A stretch of 64,000 nucleotides of DNA from NCBI GenBank assembly GCA_018712915.1, contig DVGC01000025.1, forward strand, positions 1 to 64,000, read 5' to 3'. The position numbers and the translations under genes are program-made. Positions 45,425-54,256 of this stretch are shown here, piece by piece; positions within the stretch are counted from its first letter, which is position 1; each line of letters begins with the position of its first letter. Below the pieces are notes generated by a model. It worked only from the letters and a program-made list of their open reading frames with translations, did no database searches and was not told where the DNA came from. The stretch comes from Candidatus Copromonas faecavium (nom. illeg.). Its GTDB lineage: Bacteria; Bacillota; Clostridia; Lachnospirales; Lachnospiraceae.

Positions 45425-46543
45425 ATGCTTCATCCTTATGAAAATCATTCTATAGAAGATATGGCTGGCGAACCGGAGGTTCAGGGATGTTCCTGCGGAT
45501 GGCAGAGGTCCTGCTGCCAGCGTTACTGCTGTTATGGCCCGACAGGTCCCACCGGCCCGATGGGTCCCATGGGACCGAGAGGAATTACCGGGGCGACAGG
45601 GGCTACCGGCCCAATGGGTCCCATGGGATTCCCGGGAGTGACAGGAGCCACCGGAGCAACGGGAGCCACCGGGGCTACAGGACCGACCGGCCCGGCAGGT
45701 GCAGGACTGGAAAGTGTTTCTGAATTCGTTGCCGGAACACCTTATCCGAGAGGGGCCATGGTTTATTATAATGGGGCTCTTTATCAGGTCAATCAGGATA
45801 ATCCTTCCGGTATTCCCGGAATGTCACCGGATTTTAACCTGGTGACCGTAACGGGAGCGACAGGAGCCACTGGAGCCACCGGAGCAGCGGGTGCCACAGG
45901 AGCTACGGGAGCAACAGGAGCCACTGGAGCCACAGGTCCTACCGGAGCAACAGGCGCAACGGGAGCAGACGGAGCTGCTGGCGCTGTCGGTCCTGCCGGT
46001 GCAGATGGCGCAACGGGAGCGACAGGAGCCACCGGTCCTACGGGCCCGGAAGGAGCCGCAGGAGCAGCGGGTGCCACCGGAGCAACAGGCGCAACGGGAG
46101 CGACAGGGGCTACTGGTCCTACCGGAGCAGCGCCGCCGTTAAATGCATTGTATGCGACTCAAACCGGCAGCCAGAGCCCGGTATCTGACGGCGATCCGCT
46201 GACCTTTGATACGACTCAGCTTTCGGAAGGAACTGCCATTACCCATACGGGAGGCAGCAGCGACATTTCCATTACAGAAAATGGTGTGTATGAAATTTCC
46301 TATTCTACAGTAGGAACGGATTCCACCGGTGCAGGTACTACCAGCGTTCAGCTTCGGGAAGACGGAACAGAAATTCCGGGAACCACCGCATCAGCCAATG
46401 TGGCCAATGCCAATGACCTGGCATCCCTGTCCGCAAGCGCCATCATCAGCGTAACATCCGCTCCGGTAACGATTACGTTAAATATGATTGGTACCAATCA
46501 GGCTTTTACCAATACGGCAGTATCCGTGAAGAAACTGGATTAA
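45425..46543 (+). CDS. Collagen-like surface protein, BclA-type
   Basis: 372 residues. N-terminal segment with a Cys-rich patch ([20 protein letters not shown], 22-41), collagen Gly-X-Y run 1 (38-94, GPM/GAT triplets), an interruption at 95-142 with a chitin-binding-like motif ([16 protein letters not shown]), collagen run 2 (143-234, mostly GAT), and a C-terminal beta domain (235-372) like the TNF/C1q-type trimerisation heads of BclA. No signal peptide, as in exosporium proteins. AAGGAG is 8 nt before ATG 45425. Thr-rich triplets are candidate glycosylation sites for the upstream enzyme. Probably forms trimeric filaments on the spore. Confidence 0.9.
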   Translation: MLHPYENHSIEDMAGEPEVQGCSCGWQRSCCQRYCCYGPTGPTGPMGPMGPRGITGATGATGPMGPMGFPGVTGATGATGATGATGPTGPAGAGLESVSEFVAGTPYPRGAMVYYNGALYQVNQDNPSGIPGMSPDFNLVTVTGATGATGATGAAGATGATGATGATGATGPTGATGATGADGAAGAVGPAGADGATGATGATGPTGPEGAAGAAGATGATGATGATGATGPTGAAPPLNALYATQTGSQSPVSDGDPLTFDTTQLSEGTAITHTGGSSDISITENGVYEISYSTVGTDSTGAGTTSVQLREDGTEIPGTTASANVANANDLASLSASAIISVTSAPVTITLNMIGTNQAFTNTAVSVKKLD

Positions 46544-46587
46544 TGTGTACAGAAGCCGGCCCGGAAGACAGAGCTTTTTGAATACAG

Positions 46588-46634
46588 AAGGACCGGGGTC
46601 TGGAGAGCTGTTTCTCCGGGCCCCGGCCCTTTTA
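46588..46634 (+). terminator. Terminator of the collagen-like gene
   Basis: A 19-position G/C-rich stem (46588-46606 with 46613-46631, one mismatch and two G-U pairs) with a 6-nt loop, then TTT. Confidence 0.8.
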
Positions 46635-46703
46635 TCGGAAAGCTGTTTCTGTTTAATTAAGAACAAAAAACTCATCTGACAGTTCTTTGGGGGTTAAATA
46701 CAG

Positions 46704-48377
46704 TCAGACATCCTGCTTTAACTGCTCCAGGGCATAAAGGGCTGCTCCGGTGGCCCCGACAATTTCCGGCTCCTCGCAGATATAGAGTCCGGCCTGCAGC
46801 TTTTCTTCCACAGCCCGTACCACGCCCGGGTTTTTGGCCACGCCTCCGGTCATCATAAATTCCGGCTCCAGGCCGACGCGTTTTAATAAGGAAAAGGCTT
46901 TTCCTGCGATGGCATGGCAGACACCGTTGGCGATATCTGCTTTTTCTTTGTTGTTGGCAATCAGAGAGATCACCTCAGATTCGGCGAAAACGGAGCACAT
47001 GCTGGTGATTTCGATGTGTTCTGTCGAGGTCAGGGCAATGGCTCCCAGTTCGCTGATGTCCACTTCCAGCGTGCGGGCGATCATCTCAAGAAAACGGCCT
47101 GTACCGGCAGCACATTTGTCATTCATCACAAAGTCATGAACCTCACCGTTTTCGTCCAGGCTGATGGCCTTGCTGTCCTGGCCGCCGATGTCGAGGATTG
47201 TGCGGACCCTGGGATTGAAATAGTGTGCTCCTTTTCCGTGACAGCTGATTTCAGTAACATTTTCATCCGCAAAGGCAATGCTGACACGTCCGTATCCGGT
47301 AGACACAATTCGGGCCAGGTCTTTTCTTTCCAGCTTTGCTTTCTGAAGCACATCTGACAGAATCCGCTCTGCACTGTCGCCGGATTTGGCTCCGGTGCGT
47401 ATCACGGAAGAGGCGATGATCGTTCGGTCCTGATTCATGATAACGGCATTGGTTGAAGTGGATCCGCTGTCAATTCCCAGCACATACATGGTTTCAAGTC
47501 CCTCCTTATGCATTCTGATGGGTCTGGTTTTCGGCTGCAGTGATTCGGCAAAGGCCTCGATTCTTGTCAGCATCTGCCCGTAGCTTTGTCTTGTGTAGTC
47601 AGTTTCCAGCTGAAGAACAGGCTTTTTCAGCCAATTTTTCAGCCAGGCATATTCATAGGAATAATTGTCGCAGAATTGGACGGTATGATACAGGATGCCG
47701 TCTACGCTGTCTGCGTACCGGCGGATCAGCTCGTCCCGGTTGGACGCCTGCTCCATCCGCATACAGGGAAACTGGCTTAAAAGTCTGCGGGCATAACCGG
47801 TCATCACATCGTCTTCTTCCACCAGAATTTTCCGTTCAAGCCCGGTGCAGGTCAGGTCAAATGCGACCCGGATCTGCTTTTTCTGCAGAATATCCTTCAT
47901 TTCCCTGCTGGCCCTTGCACCGAGGATTCCTATGGTGACGTTCTTTTTCTGCTCCTCTTTCTTCTGGCCGCTCTTTTTCTTTTTCAGATATTCCTGGAAG
48001 CGCCCGGGATTGAATTTTTTTCCGGAAAAAGTTTCGTATGCGTTTACCATGGCCTCAATTCTCTGGCGGTAAAGTGCGATTCCGGCATCTTTTGTAATTC
48101 TTGGAATATCCAGAATGTAAATGAATTTGTCAGGATATTCTTCTTTTAAAACGTCAAAAAGCCTGCGGATGCTGTCGCAGCAGGTGGTGAGAATGACGCC
48201 CTCGTAATCCGAGCGGATGACTTCTTCCAGAACGCCTTTGACAAAGCTGCAGATATTGGGATGCATCCGGGTATCTGCCTGACTGAAGCTTGTGACGTCT
48301 GGCTCGATCCGTTCCATGGAAACGCCCATGGATTCAAATAATTCTACCGGTGTGTATTTACAAATATAGCCTAGCAT
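46704..48377 (-). CDS. Fused 2-hydroxyacyl-CoA dehydratase-like domain and BadF/HgdC-type activase
   Basis: 557 residues. Residues 1-285 resemble a shortened D-component (HgdB/FldBC-like; LTTCCDSIRRLFDVLKEEYP, FCDNYSYEYAWLKNWLKKPV). Residues 297-557 are the ASKHA ATPase activase: GIDSGSTSTNAVIMNQDRTI, DIGGQDSKAI, MNDKCAAGTGRFLEMIA (bridging 4Fe-4S Cys) and the GGVAKNPGVVRAVE end. Activases pass one high-energy electron to the dehydratase at the cost of ATP. The order, dehydratase-like part first and activase second, is unusual. The partner gene 48371-49657 overlaps by 7 nt upstream. Substrate unknown. Confidence 0.85.
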   Translation of the reverse strand: MLGYICKYTPVELFESMGVSMERIEPDVTSFSQADTRMHPNICSFVKGVLEEVIRSDYEGVILTTCCDSIRRLFDVLKEEYPDKFIYILDIPRITKDAGIALYRQRIEAMVNAYETFSGKKFNPGRFQEYLKKKKSGQKKEEQKKNVTIGILGARASREMKDILQKKQIRVAFDLTCTGLERKILVEEDDVMTGYARRLLSQFPCMRMEQASNRDELIRRYADSVDGILYHTVQFCDNYSYEYAWLKNWLKKPVLQLETDYTRQSYGQMLTRIEAFAESLQPKTRPIRMHKEGLETMYVLGIDSGSTSTNAVIMNQDRTIIASSVIRTGAKSGDSAERILSDVLQKAKLERKDLARIVSTGYGRVSIAFADENVTEISCHGKGAHYFNPRVRTILDIGGQDSKAISLDENGEVHDFVMNDKCAAGTGRFLEMIARTLEVDISELGAIALTSTEHIEITSMCSVFAESEVISLIANNKEKADIANGVCHAIAGKAFSLLKRVGLEPEFMMTGGVAKNPGVVRAVEEKLQAGLYICEEPEIVGATGAALYALEQLKQDV

Positions 48378-49657
48378 GTTTCCTCCTGTCCTGCTTTTGC
48401 TTCGTCCAGCATTTCCAGAAATGCTTCCAGACGGGTTTTCATCTGGCCGTCATGGCTGTTTCGCTTGTCGATTCCATCTCCGTCCAGAATCAGCATGGGC
48501 AGGTCTTTTTCCTGCAGACGTTCTTTCAGCAGAATGCTGCCGCCGGAAGACTGCTTGCAGCCCCAGTGGCAGAATTGAATGACGGCGTCCGGATGGAGCT
48601 CATCCGTCAGACGGCTGATGATTTCGGCTTTATGGGAATAGGAACCATTATAAAGATTATGAATGAGTTTTCGTGCCAGAGAATGGAAGGGGCGGCTTGC
48701 GTCCAGTTCCTCAGCGGAATCCAGGGAAATATCGCTGGCGATAATCTGGTATTTTTCGTTGGCGTTGAAATATTTCTGAAGACTCTCCTGGTAGAAGGGC
48801 AGCAGGTGAACCCATAGAATCTTTTTGCCTTTAAATTCCGGATAAGTCTGAATGTCCTCCACCATGAAACGGACCAGATCCAGAAATTCCTGTGTTCCGA
48901 TGAGAAGATGCATTCCCATCATAAGGTAAAGGCTGCTGACAAGCTTTCCAGGATAATAGTGTCTGCTCTGCAGCCGGAAAAATTTCCACAGCTCTTTCCT
49001 GGTTTCATTTTCAATCTGAAGGGACTGCTGCAGTTTTTCAATCCGGAAGGGTTTGTGAAAGACGTTTTCCAACCGGTTCGCCAGTTCCTCCAGCTGTGCG
49101 GCCAGGTAATCAACGGAGCCATCATCGGCTTCATAGGGAATATCAAGAAGCGTAAACGGAATTCCTCTTTTCTTATCCAGGTAGCGGAAGGTATTGAGGT
49201 TTCCATCACAGGAAAGGGATGTGGTAACAGCGTACCTGGGCAGAGGGACGGCGCCGCTTTCGATGGCTCCGATAAAAGTTTTATGATAGGAACAAAGAGT
49301 CGGGGCAATTCCTTCGGTCTGGGCATAGTCGATAAAATAATCTTCCAGATGGTATCCGCTTAAGAAGCAGGAGAGGCACTCAATGGAGAGCGTGGCGAGC
49401 CCGAAAGAACCGATGAGCTCACAGGGAGCAAAAATATTGCCCCATACATAACTGTCCCGGTGTGATAACGCATTGGCGACAAAGGACATCATCATGGACT
49501 CCAGCCGCTGATATCCCCTGGAAATATCTTTTTCCGGCAAAAATTTCAATCGGTATTTGTTGGCCTGGAATCCCAGCAGGATTTTATTCCAGCTCTGCTC
49601 GGGATGTTCCGCAGTCTTGTCTTTTACGTATTGGATATACTGTTCTGCAATACTCAT
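48371..49657 (-). CDS. 2-Hydroxyacyl-CoA dehydratase family protein (HgdB-like)
   Basis: 428 residues of the HgdB/FldBC/BcrBC fold. Candidate cluster cysteines and motifs: CELIGSFGLATLSIECLSCF, ATTSLSCDGNLNTFR-like segment (VTTSLSCDGNLNTFRYLDKK), and VIQFCHWGCKQSSGGSILLK near the end, the typical place for the third ligand. I chose ATG 49657 (MSIAEQYIQYVKDK) because GGAGG lies 7 nt before it; the frame opens at 49735. Forms an operon with the fused activase. Family members dehydrate 2-hydroxyacyl-CoAs or reduce aromatic or double-cubane targets; no ligand is evident here. Confidence 0.82.
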   Translation of the reverse strand: MSIAEQYIQYVKDKTAEHPEQSWNKILLGFQANKYRLKFLPEKDISRGYQRLESMMMSFVANALSHRDSYVWGNIFAPCELIGSFGLATLSIECLSCFLSGYHLEDYFIDYAQTEGIAPTLCSYHKTFIGAIESGAVPLPRYAVTTSLSCDGNLNTFRYLDKKRGIPFTLLDIPYEADDGSVDYLAAQLEELANRLENVFHKPFRIEKLQQSLQIENETRKELWKFFRLQSRHYYPGKLVSSLYLMMGMHLLIGTQEFLDLVRFMVEDIQTYPEFKGKKILWVHLLPFYQESLQKYFNANEKYQIIASDISLDSAEELDASRPFHSLARKLIHNLYNGSYSHKAEIISRLTDELHPDAVIQFCHWGCKQSSGGSILLKERLQEKDLPMLILDGDGIDKRNSHDGQMKTRLEAFLEMLDEAKAGQEETC

Positions 49658-49837
49658 ATCAGGTCCTCCAAAACAGAACGGATTCAGACAGGACAGCTCC
49701 TGCAGAATCCGCAAATCAGGGAATATTCGGTTCATCAGCCCGGAGGCTGATAAAAACTAAAGAATACTATACTATGTCCGGCTCAAAAAATCCAGGGGGA
49801 AAATGAAAAAAATTCAGATATGAAGAGAAAAATCCAG

Positions 49838-49952
49838 AGAAGAAGGCGAAATCGATTTGGGGAAAAAGGCGGAATTGATACGGGAAAGAGGGCAAAAACA
49901 ATACGGGAAAGAAGGCGAAAGCAATATGGGAATAAAGGCAAACATGATGCAC
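49838..49952 (+). repeat. Five tandem 23-bp units
   Basis: Diverged units at 49838-49860, 49861-49883, 49884-49906, 49907-49929 and 49930-49952 share a GAAAGAAGGCGAAA core and an ATAYGG end. Unit length is not a multiple of three, and no gene runs through, so this is non-coding minisatellite-like DNA. Confidence 0.8.
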
Positions 49953-49997
49953 ATAAGGAAAGAAAACGCGGATTCCCAACCATTTTTCCATAAACCC

Positions 49998-50027
49998 ACG
50001 ACAAAAAGGAGAAGTTCGTGGTATAAT
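49998..50027 (+). promoter_or_regulatory. Promoter candidate of the DUF3899-glpK region
   Basis: ACGACA (49998-50003), 18-nt spacer, perfect TATAAT (50022-50027). It would give a leader of about 285 nt before ATG 50318. Confidence 0.5.
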
Positions 50028-50050
50028 GTTCGGGAAGCAAAGAGCAGGGC

Positions 50051-50115
50051 AGTCTCAGGTATAGCAGGATTTTTGTCATGCTTGCATGAACAAAAATCCG
50101 GATATGCCTGAGACT
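50051..50115 (+). other. Long imperfect hairpin in the 5' leader
   Basis: AGTCTCAGG (50051-50059) pairs with CCTGAGACT (50107-50115); GGATTTTTGT (50067-50076) pairs with ACAAAAATCC (50090-50099); CATG pairs with CATG around a CTTG loop. About 23 paired positions. Confidence 0.7.
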
Positions 50116-50151
50116 ATCGTGCGAATGCACGCGAGCGAGATGGAGCGAAGC

Positions 50152-50225
50152 GGAATCGAGCTCCTGCAGCGGAATCGAGCCCTGGGAGGGAAATCGAGCC
50201 CCTGCAGCGGAATCGTACATGCAGG
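50152..50225 (+). repeat. 19-bp tandem units, three and a part
   Basis: Units at 50152-50170, 50171-50189 and 50190-50208 share GGAATCGAGC(C/T)CCTG; a diverged partial unit follows at 50209-50225. They lie in the leader between two hairpins. Confidence 0.75.
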
Positions 50226-50268
50226 TTTCTGCGTTCACCGCAGAAATTCGGGCGCAATGAATGTACCG
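50212..50268 (+). other. Nested hairpin in the 5' leader
   Basis: TTTCTGCG (50226-50233) and CGCAGAAA (50239-50246) form a perfect inner stem with a 5-nt loop; GTACAT upstream and ATGTAC downstream can pair as an outer stem. Confidence 0.55.
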
Positions 50269-50317
50269 TGGCCGAAGGCTTTATGATCTGGAAATTCTGG
50301 AAACGAGGAGGAACTAT

Positions 50318-50764
50318 ATGATAGGGGAAGGAAAAGAGAGGGAGGAAACAGCGGAATTTGATGTCCGGCGCTTTTTCCGCTTCTTCCTGATTGGTGCCGG
50401 TGTATGCGCATTTTATATTATTTTCAGCATCGATGAGCGGATGTCCAACCGGGTCATTGACGGCCTGTTTATCGGCGGCCTGATTCCTTTTTTGTGGGGA
50501 AGTATTCTGCTGGCTAAATGGGCCGGAAGCTTTGAACTGATTACCTATGCCTGCGGAAAGCTTTTCAGACGCAGGAAAGCCCGGAAAGAGGCAGGCAGAC
50601 AGGGAAATGGAAAGCCTGCATCCGGAGCGGGCAGAGGACCGGCAACGTATCATGAATATCTTCTGGAACAAGATCAGAATACGAAACGCTGGTTTCCGGA
50701 ACCAATGACGGCAGGCGGCATTTATCTGGTTGCTTCTGTGGCCGTTATGTTCTCCATATTATAA
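50318..50764 (+). CDS. Membrane protein, DUF3899-like
   Basis: 148 residues. Two central hydrophobic helices (FFRFFLIGAGVCAFYIIFSI, GLFIGGLIPFLWGSILLAKW), a stretch AGSFELITYACGKLFRRRKA typical of DUF3899 proteins, a basic linker, and a C-terminal helix (GGIYLVASVAVMFSIL). Function unknown for the family. I chose ATG 50318 with GAGGAGG close upstream rather than ATG 50261. It follows the structured leader and precedes glpK by 75 nt. Confidence 0.65.
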   Translation: MIGEGKEREETAEFDVRRFFRFFLIGAGVCAFYIIFSIDERMSNRVIDGLFIGGLIPFLWGSILLAKWAGSFELITYACGKLFRRRKARKEAGRQGNGKPASGAGRGPATYHEYLLEQDQNTKRWFPEPMTAGGIYLVASVAVMFSIL

Positions 50765-50839
50765 GCAGCGGACATGAGACGGCAGATGGGAAAGAATGGC
50801 CGGAAGGGCCGGAAAAACAGGGAGAAAAGGAGAAGGTTT

Positions 50840-52336
50840 ATGGCAAAATATATGATGGCTTTGGATGCGGGGACAACCAGCAGCCGCTGTATCCTGTTTG
50901 ATGAGAAAGGGACGGTCTGCAGCATGGCGCAGAAAGAGTTCACCCAGTATTTTCCCAGGCCCGGATGGGTGGAGCATGATGCCAATGAAATCTGGTCGAC
51001 CCAATTGGGAGTAGCCGTGGAGGCCATGTCAAAAATCGGAGCCTCTGCAGAAGATATTGCCGCCATTGGAATCACCAATCAGAGGGAAACAACAATTGTG
51101 TGGGATAAGAAAACGGGGGAACCGATCTGCCGGGCCATTGTCTGGCAGTGCCGTCGGACGGCCGGAGAATGTGATGCGCTGAAAAAGAAGGGACTGACAG
51201 AACTGTTTCGGGAAAAGACGGGACTTGTTATTGATGCGTATTTTTCCGGGACAAAATTGAAATGGATCCTGGATCATGTGGAAGGCGCCAGAGAAAGAGC
51301 GGAACGGGGAGAATTGCTGTTTGGTACGGTGGAGACCTGGCTGATCTGGAAACTGACTGACGGGGCAGTACATGTGACAGACTATTCCAATGCCTCCCGT
51401 ACCATGCTGTTTGATATCCGGAATCTGAAATGGGATGAGGAAATTTTGAAGGAACTGGATATTCCCGCCTGCATGCTGCCGGAAGCACGGCCTTCCAGCT
51501 GTATTTACGGGTATACAAGCCCGCGGTTTTTTGGAGGGAAAATTCCTATTGCAGGGGCAGCAGGAGACCAGCAGGCGGCACTGTTCGGCCAGACCTGTTT
51601 CCGGCCGGGAGAAGCGAAAAATACGTATGGAACGGGATGCTTTCTGCTAATGAATACGGGAAACTGTCCGGTTTATTCTGAGAATGGCCTGGTGACTACC
51701 ATCGCCTGGGGGCTGGATGGTGAGGTAACGTATGCGCTGGAAGGTTCTATTTTTGTGGCGGGAGCAGCCATTCAGTGGCTGCGCGATGAGATGCGCCTGA
51801 TTGATACGGCTGCGGATTCGGAGCGGATGGCACAGAAGGTTCCGGATTCCAATGGCTGTTATGTGGTGCCGGCTTTTACGGGTCTGGGAGCTCCCCATTG
51901 GGACCAGTATGCCAGAGGAACCATCGTGGGCCTGACCAGGGGTGTGAACCGGTATCATATTATCCGTGCCACTCTGGAGTCCATCGCTTACCAGACCAAT
52001 GACGTACTCCGGGCCATGAAAGCCGACTCGGGAATTCGGCTGGAGGCTTTGAAGGTGGATGGAGGAGCCAGTGCAAATAATCTGCTGATGCAGATTCAGG
52101 CAGATCTGATTCAGGCGCCTGTGCACCGGCCCACCTGTGTGGAAACGACAGCCATGGGAGCCGCTTATCTGGCCGGACTGGCCGTGGGATACTGGGCGGA
52201 TAAGGAAGATGTAATCCGCAACTGGTCCATGGATCGGGTATTTTCTCCGCAGATTGGAAAAGAAGAGCAAGACGCCAGACTGCGGGGCTGGAACCGGGCA
52301 GTAACGCGGGCCTGCGGCTGGGTCGGGGAAGAGTAG
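50840..52336 (+). CDS. glpK: Glycerol kinase
   Basis: 498 residues, the family length. ATPase N-terminal motif [19 protein letters not shown], substrate-site [40 protein letters not shown] and the FGGY signature region ([20 protein letters not shown]). Phosphorylates glycerol to glycerol-3-phosphate. I chose ATG 50840 with AAAGGAGAAGG just before it; upstream codons encode an Arg/Lys run that is not part of the family. A glpF or glpD gene is not adjacent. Confidence 0.96.
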   Translation: MAKYMMALDAGTTSSRCILFDEKGTVCSMAQKEFTQYFPRPGWVEHDANEIWSTQLGVAVEAMSKIGASAEDIAAIGITNQRETTIVWDKKTGEPICRAIVWQCRRTAGECDALKKKGLTELFREKTGLVIDAYFSGTKLKWILDHVEGARERAERGELLFGTVETWLIWKLTDGAVHVTDYSNASRTMLFDIRNLKWDEEILKELDIPACMLPEARPSSCIYGYTSPRFFGGKIPIAGAAGDQQAALFGQTCFRPGEAKNTYGTGCFLLMNTGNCPVYSENGLVTTIAWGLDGEVTYALEGSIFVAGAAIQWLRDEMRLIDTAADSERMAQKVPDSNGCYVVPAFTGLGAPHWDQYARGTIVGLTRGVNRYHIIRATLESIAYQTNDVLRAMKADSGIRLEALKVDGGASANNLLMQIQADLIQAPVHRPTCVETTAMGAAYLAGLAVGYWADKEDVIRNWSMDRVFSPQIGKEEQDARLRGWNRAVTRACGWVGEE

Positions 52337-52399
52337 GAAAAGACAGAAAAAGTGGGTATACTACTGTCAGAAGAATGACAGGATGGAGGAAACATAACG

Positions 52400-52807
52400 A
52401 TGGCAGAGAACCAGTTCAATTATCTGGACCCGGAGGAATATTTAAACCATAATCCCTTTATGAAATACAATCATATGGAAATCGTGACTATTTCACCGGA
52501 ATGCAGCGAAATCCGTCTGAAAGTCAACCCGGATTCCCTGAACCTGGGAGGTCATGTCCATGGAGGATTGCTGTATTCCCTGGCAGACGTGGTGACGGGA
52601 ATCACGGCCAGGGCAGACGGAAGACGGTATGTGACCCAGAGCGCTCATATTAATTTTATCCGGAATATTTCGGAAGGCGTGGTCATTGCCAGGGGCGAGA
52701 TGGTCCGGAGGGGAAGAACTATTTCCATTGTGCGCTCTACGGTCACGGATGAACAGGGAACGCTTCTGGCAGAGGCAACGGTGGATATGTTCTGCACGGG
52801 AGAATAA
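52400..52807 (+). CDS. PaaI family hotdog-fold thioesterase (second copy)
   Basis: 135 residues with the hotdog motif NLGGHVHGGLLYSLADVVTG and strands YVTQSAHINFIRN and RGRTISIVRSTVTDEQGTLL. Strongly resembles the protein at 8138-8566 (shared NPFM.YNH, GGxVHGGL, ADGRRYVT and RGRT segments), so the two are paralogues. GGAGGAAAC precedes ATG 52400. Lies 63 nt after glpK. Substrate unknown. Confidence 0.85.
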   Translation: MAENQFNYLDPEEYLNHNPFMKYNHMEIVTISPECSEIRLKVNPDSLNLGGHVHGGLLYSLADVVTGITARADGRRYVTQSAHINFIRNISEGVVIARGEMVRRGRTISIVRSTVTDEQGTLLAEATVDMFCTGE

Positions 52808-52874
52808 GACAACTTATCCAGGCGTATCATAACCGGAAAATCCGGCTGTTTCAAAGAAAATTTCAGGTTTTTCC

Positions 52875-52903
52875 TTGACAGCTTTTTAAAGTCTGTATAT
52901 AAT
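52875..52903 (+). promoter_or_regulatory. Consensus promoter of the str operon
   Basis: TTGACA (52875-52880), 17-nt spacer, TATAAT (52898-52903): a perfect sigma-A promoter, 115 nt before rpsL. Confidence 0.85.
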
Positions 52904-52937
52904 AAGGGGGCGTGCATTGAGGTACGTTCCCTTTTTG
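52904..52937 (+). terminator. Terminator-like hairpin at the str promoter
   Basis: AAGGGGGCGTGC (52904-52915) can pair with GTACGTTCCCTT on the right (to 52933, with G-U pairs), then TTTG. It probably ends thioesterase transcripts; because the str start site lies inside the left arm, it could only weakly attenuate str RNA. Confidence 0.45.
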
Positions 52938-53017
52938 TGTGGGAAAATATCTGTTCAGTGCAGGCAGAAGGCTGAAAAGACGGCAACCAACAGTCAATAT
53001 CACAGGAGGTGAAACGA

Positions 53018-53437
53018 ATGCCAACATTTAACCAGTTAGTAAGAAAAGGAAGAGAGACAGCAGTTAAGAAGTCTACAGCTCCGGCGCTGCAGAAAGGTTA
53101 CAACTCCCTTCACAAGAAAGCTACAAATGCATCCGCTCCCCAGAAGAGAGGCGTTTGCACGGCTGTTAAGACGGCTACCCCGAAAAAGCCGAACTCCGCA
53201 TTAAGAAAAATCGCCAGAGTTCGTCTTTCCAACGGAATCGAAGTTACAAGCTATATCCCGGGCGAGGGACATAACCTTCAGGAGCACTCCGTTGTATTAA
53301 TCCGCGGCGGCCGTGTTAAGGATCTTCCCGGTACCAGATACCATATCATCAGAGGTACTCTCGATACCGCCGGCGTAGCCAACAGAAAGCAGGCCCGTTC
53401 CAAATACGGCGCAAAGAGACCGAAAGATAAGAAGTAA
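53018..53437 (+). CDS. rpsL: Ribosomal protein S12
   Basis: 139 residues, with the conserved decoding-centre segment [20 protein letters not shown] and [20 protein letters not shown]; Lys and Pro positions linked to streptomycin response look wild type. Start ATG 53018 lies 5 nt after AGGAGGTGA. First gene of the str operon. The next gene, rpsG, is separated by 334 nt, much more than usual. Confidence 0.98.
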   Translation: MPTFNQLVRKGRETAVKKSTAPALQKGYNSLHKKATNASAPQKRGVCTAVKTATPKKPNSALRKIARVRLSNGIEVTSYIPGEGHNLQEHSVVLIRGGRVKDLPGTRYHIIRGTLDTAGVANRKQARSKYGAKRPKDKK

Positions 53438-53771
53438 GGTAATTACGAAGTAATTGCCGCTACCCAAACGGAGCGCAGCGGAGGAGTCTGACCCAACGGA
53501 GCACGTCATCGTGCGGAGAGAGGTCATTCGGGTTTCCCGTTTCGCCTAAACGACTGAGAAACCTGACACAGCGCATGCAGCGAAGTTTGGAAAAACAGGA
53601 AATCACGAACGACAGTAAAGTGTAGGCGGAACAGTGATGGTCCGCAGATAGTGCCGGTGATATTGAACCTGTAGGTTGCAGGAGATAGACAGAGACCGAG
53701 CGCGAACACATTTTATGGAAACATGTGAGTACCGTAGAGCTAATCAATAAATGGTTAAGGAGGGAAGTAAC
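53438..53771 (+). other. Long structured spacer between rpsL and rpsG
   Basis: No gene. Several local pairings: GCACG-TCAT-CGTGC enclosed by TGACC/GGTCA with purine-rich internal loops, GCGGA/TCCGC, CCTG/CAGG, CACAT/ATGTG and a longer-range GTGT/ACAC. The rpsG ribosome site AAGGAGGG and GTG start close the region. In E. coli, S7 represses its operon by binding this same intercistronic region, so an S7 site is one possibility; a larger non-coding RNA is another. Confidence 0.5.
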
Positions 53772-54242
53772 GTGCCACGTAAAGGACATACCCAGAAAAG
53801 AGATGTATTGGCAGACCCGATTTACAACAACAAGGTTGTAACTAAGCTGATTAACAATATCATGCTGGATGGTAAGAGGGGAATTGCCCAGAAGATTGTA
53901 TACGGCGCATTTGAAGAGGTTGCAGCAAAGACCGGCAAGGACGCCGTAGAAGTATTTGAAGAAGCCATGAATAACATTATGCCTGTTCTTGAGGTAAAGG
54001 CAAAGAGAATCGGCGGCGCTACCTATCAGGTGCCCATCGAGGTTAAGCCGGAGAGAAGACAGGCTCTGGCCCTTCGCTGGATGACCCAGTTCTCCCGTAA
54101 GAGATCTGAGAAGACCCAGCAGGAGAGACTCGCAAACGAGATTATGGATGCAGCCAACAATACTGGTGCAGCCGTAAAGAGGAAAGAGGAAATGCATAGA
54201 ATGGCTGAGGCCAACAAGGCATTTGCTCACTACAGATTCTAA
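53772..54242 (+). CDS. rpsG: Ribosomal protein S7
   Basis: 156 residues, exact family length when started at GTG 53772 ([16 protein letters not shown]), with AAGGAGGG 7-8 nt upstream. Conserved RNA-binding segments [16 protein letters not shown] ([20 protein letters not shown]) and the C-terminal [15 protein letters not shown]. Nucleates assembly of the 30S head. Followed by fusA after 14 nt. Confidence 0.97.
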   Translation: MPRKGHTQKRDVLADPIYNNKVVTKLINNIMLDGKRGIAQKIVYGAFEEVAAKTGKDAVEVFEEAMNNIMPVLEVKAKRIGGATYQVPIEVKPERRQALALRWMTQFSRKRSEKTQQERLANEIMDAANNTGAAVKRKEEMHRMAEANKAFAHYRF

Positions 54243-54256
54243 AGGAGGAAAAATCC

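Noticed and set aside
45793..46077. Minus-strand Pro/Ala/Val repeat frame opposite the collagen gene
   Set aside because: It is the mirror of Gly-X-Y codons; GC-rich repeats open the opposite frame automatically.
45600..46130. CRISPR-like regular repeats in the collagen gene
   Set aside because: Units are 9-18 bp coding triplets with no unique spacers and no cas genes.
49783..50238. 151-codon minus-strand frame over the 23-bp repeats
   Set aside because: Hydrophobic low-complexity product of the repeats with no ribosome site; better explained as non-coding.
53438..53771. A hidden small gene in the rpsL-rpsG spacer
   Set aside because: Forward frames are short and lack ribosome sites; the sequence reads as structured RNA.
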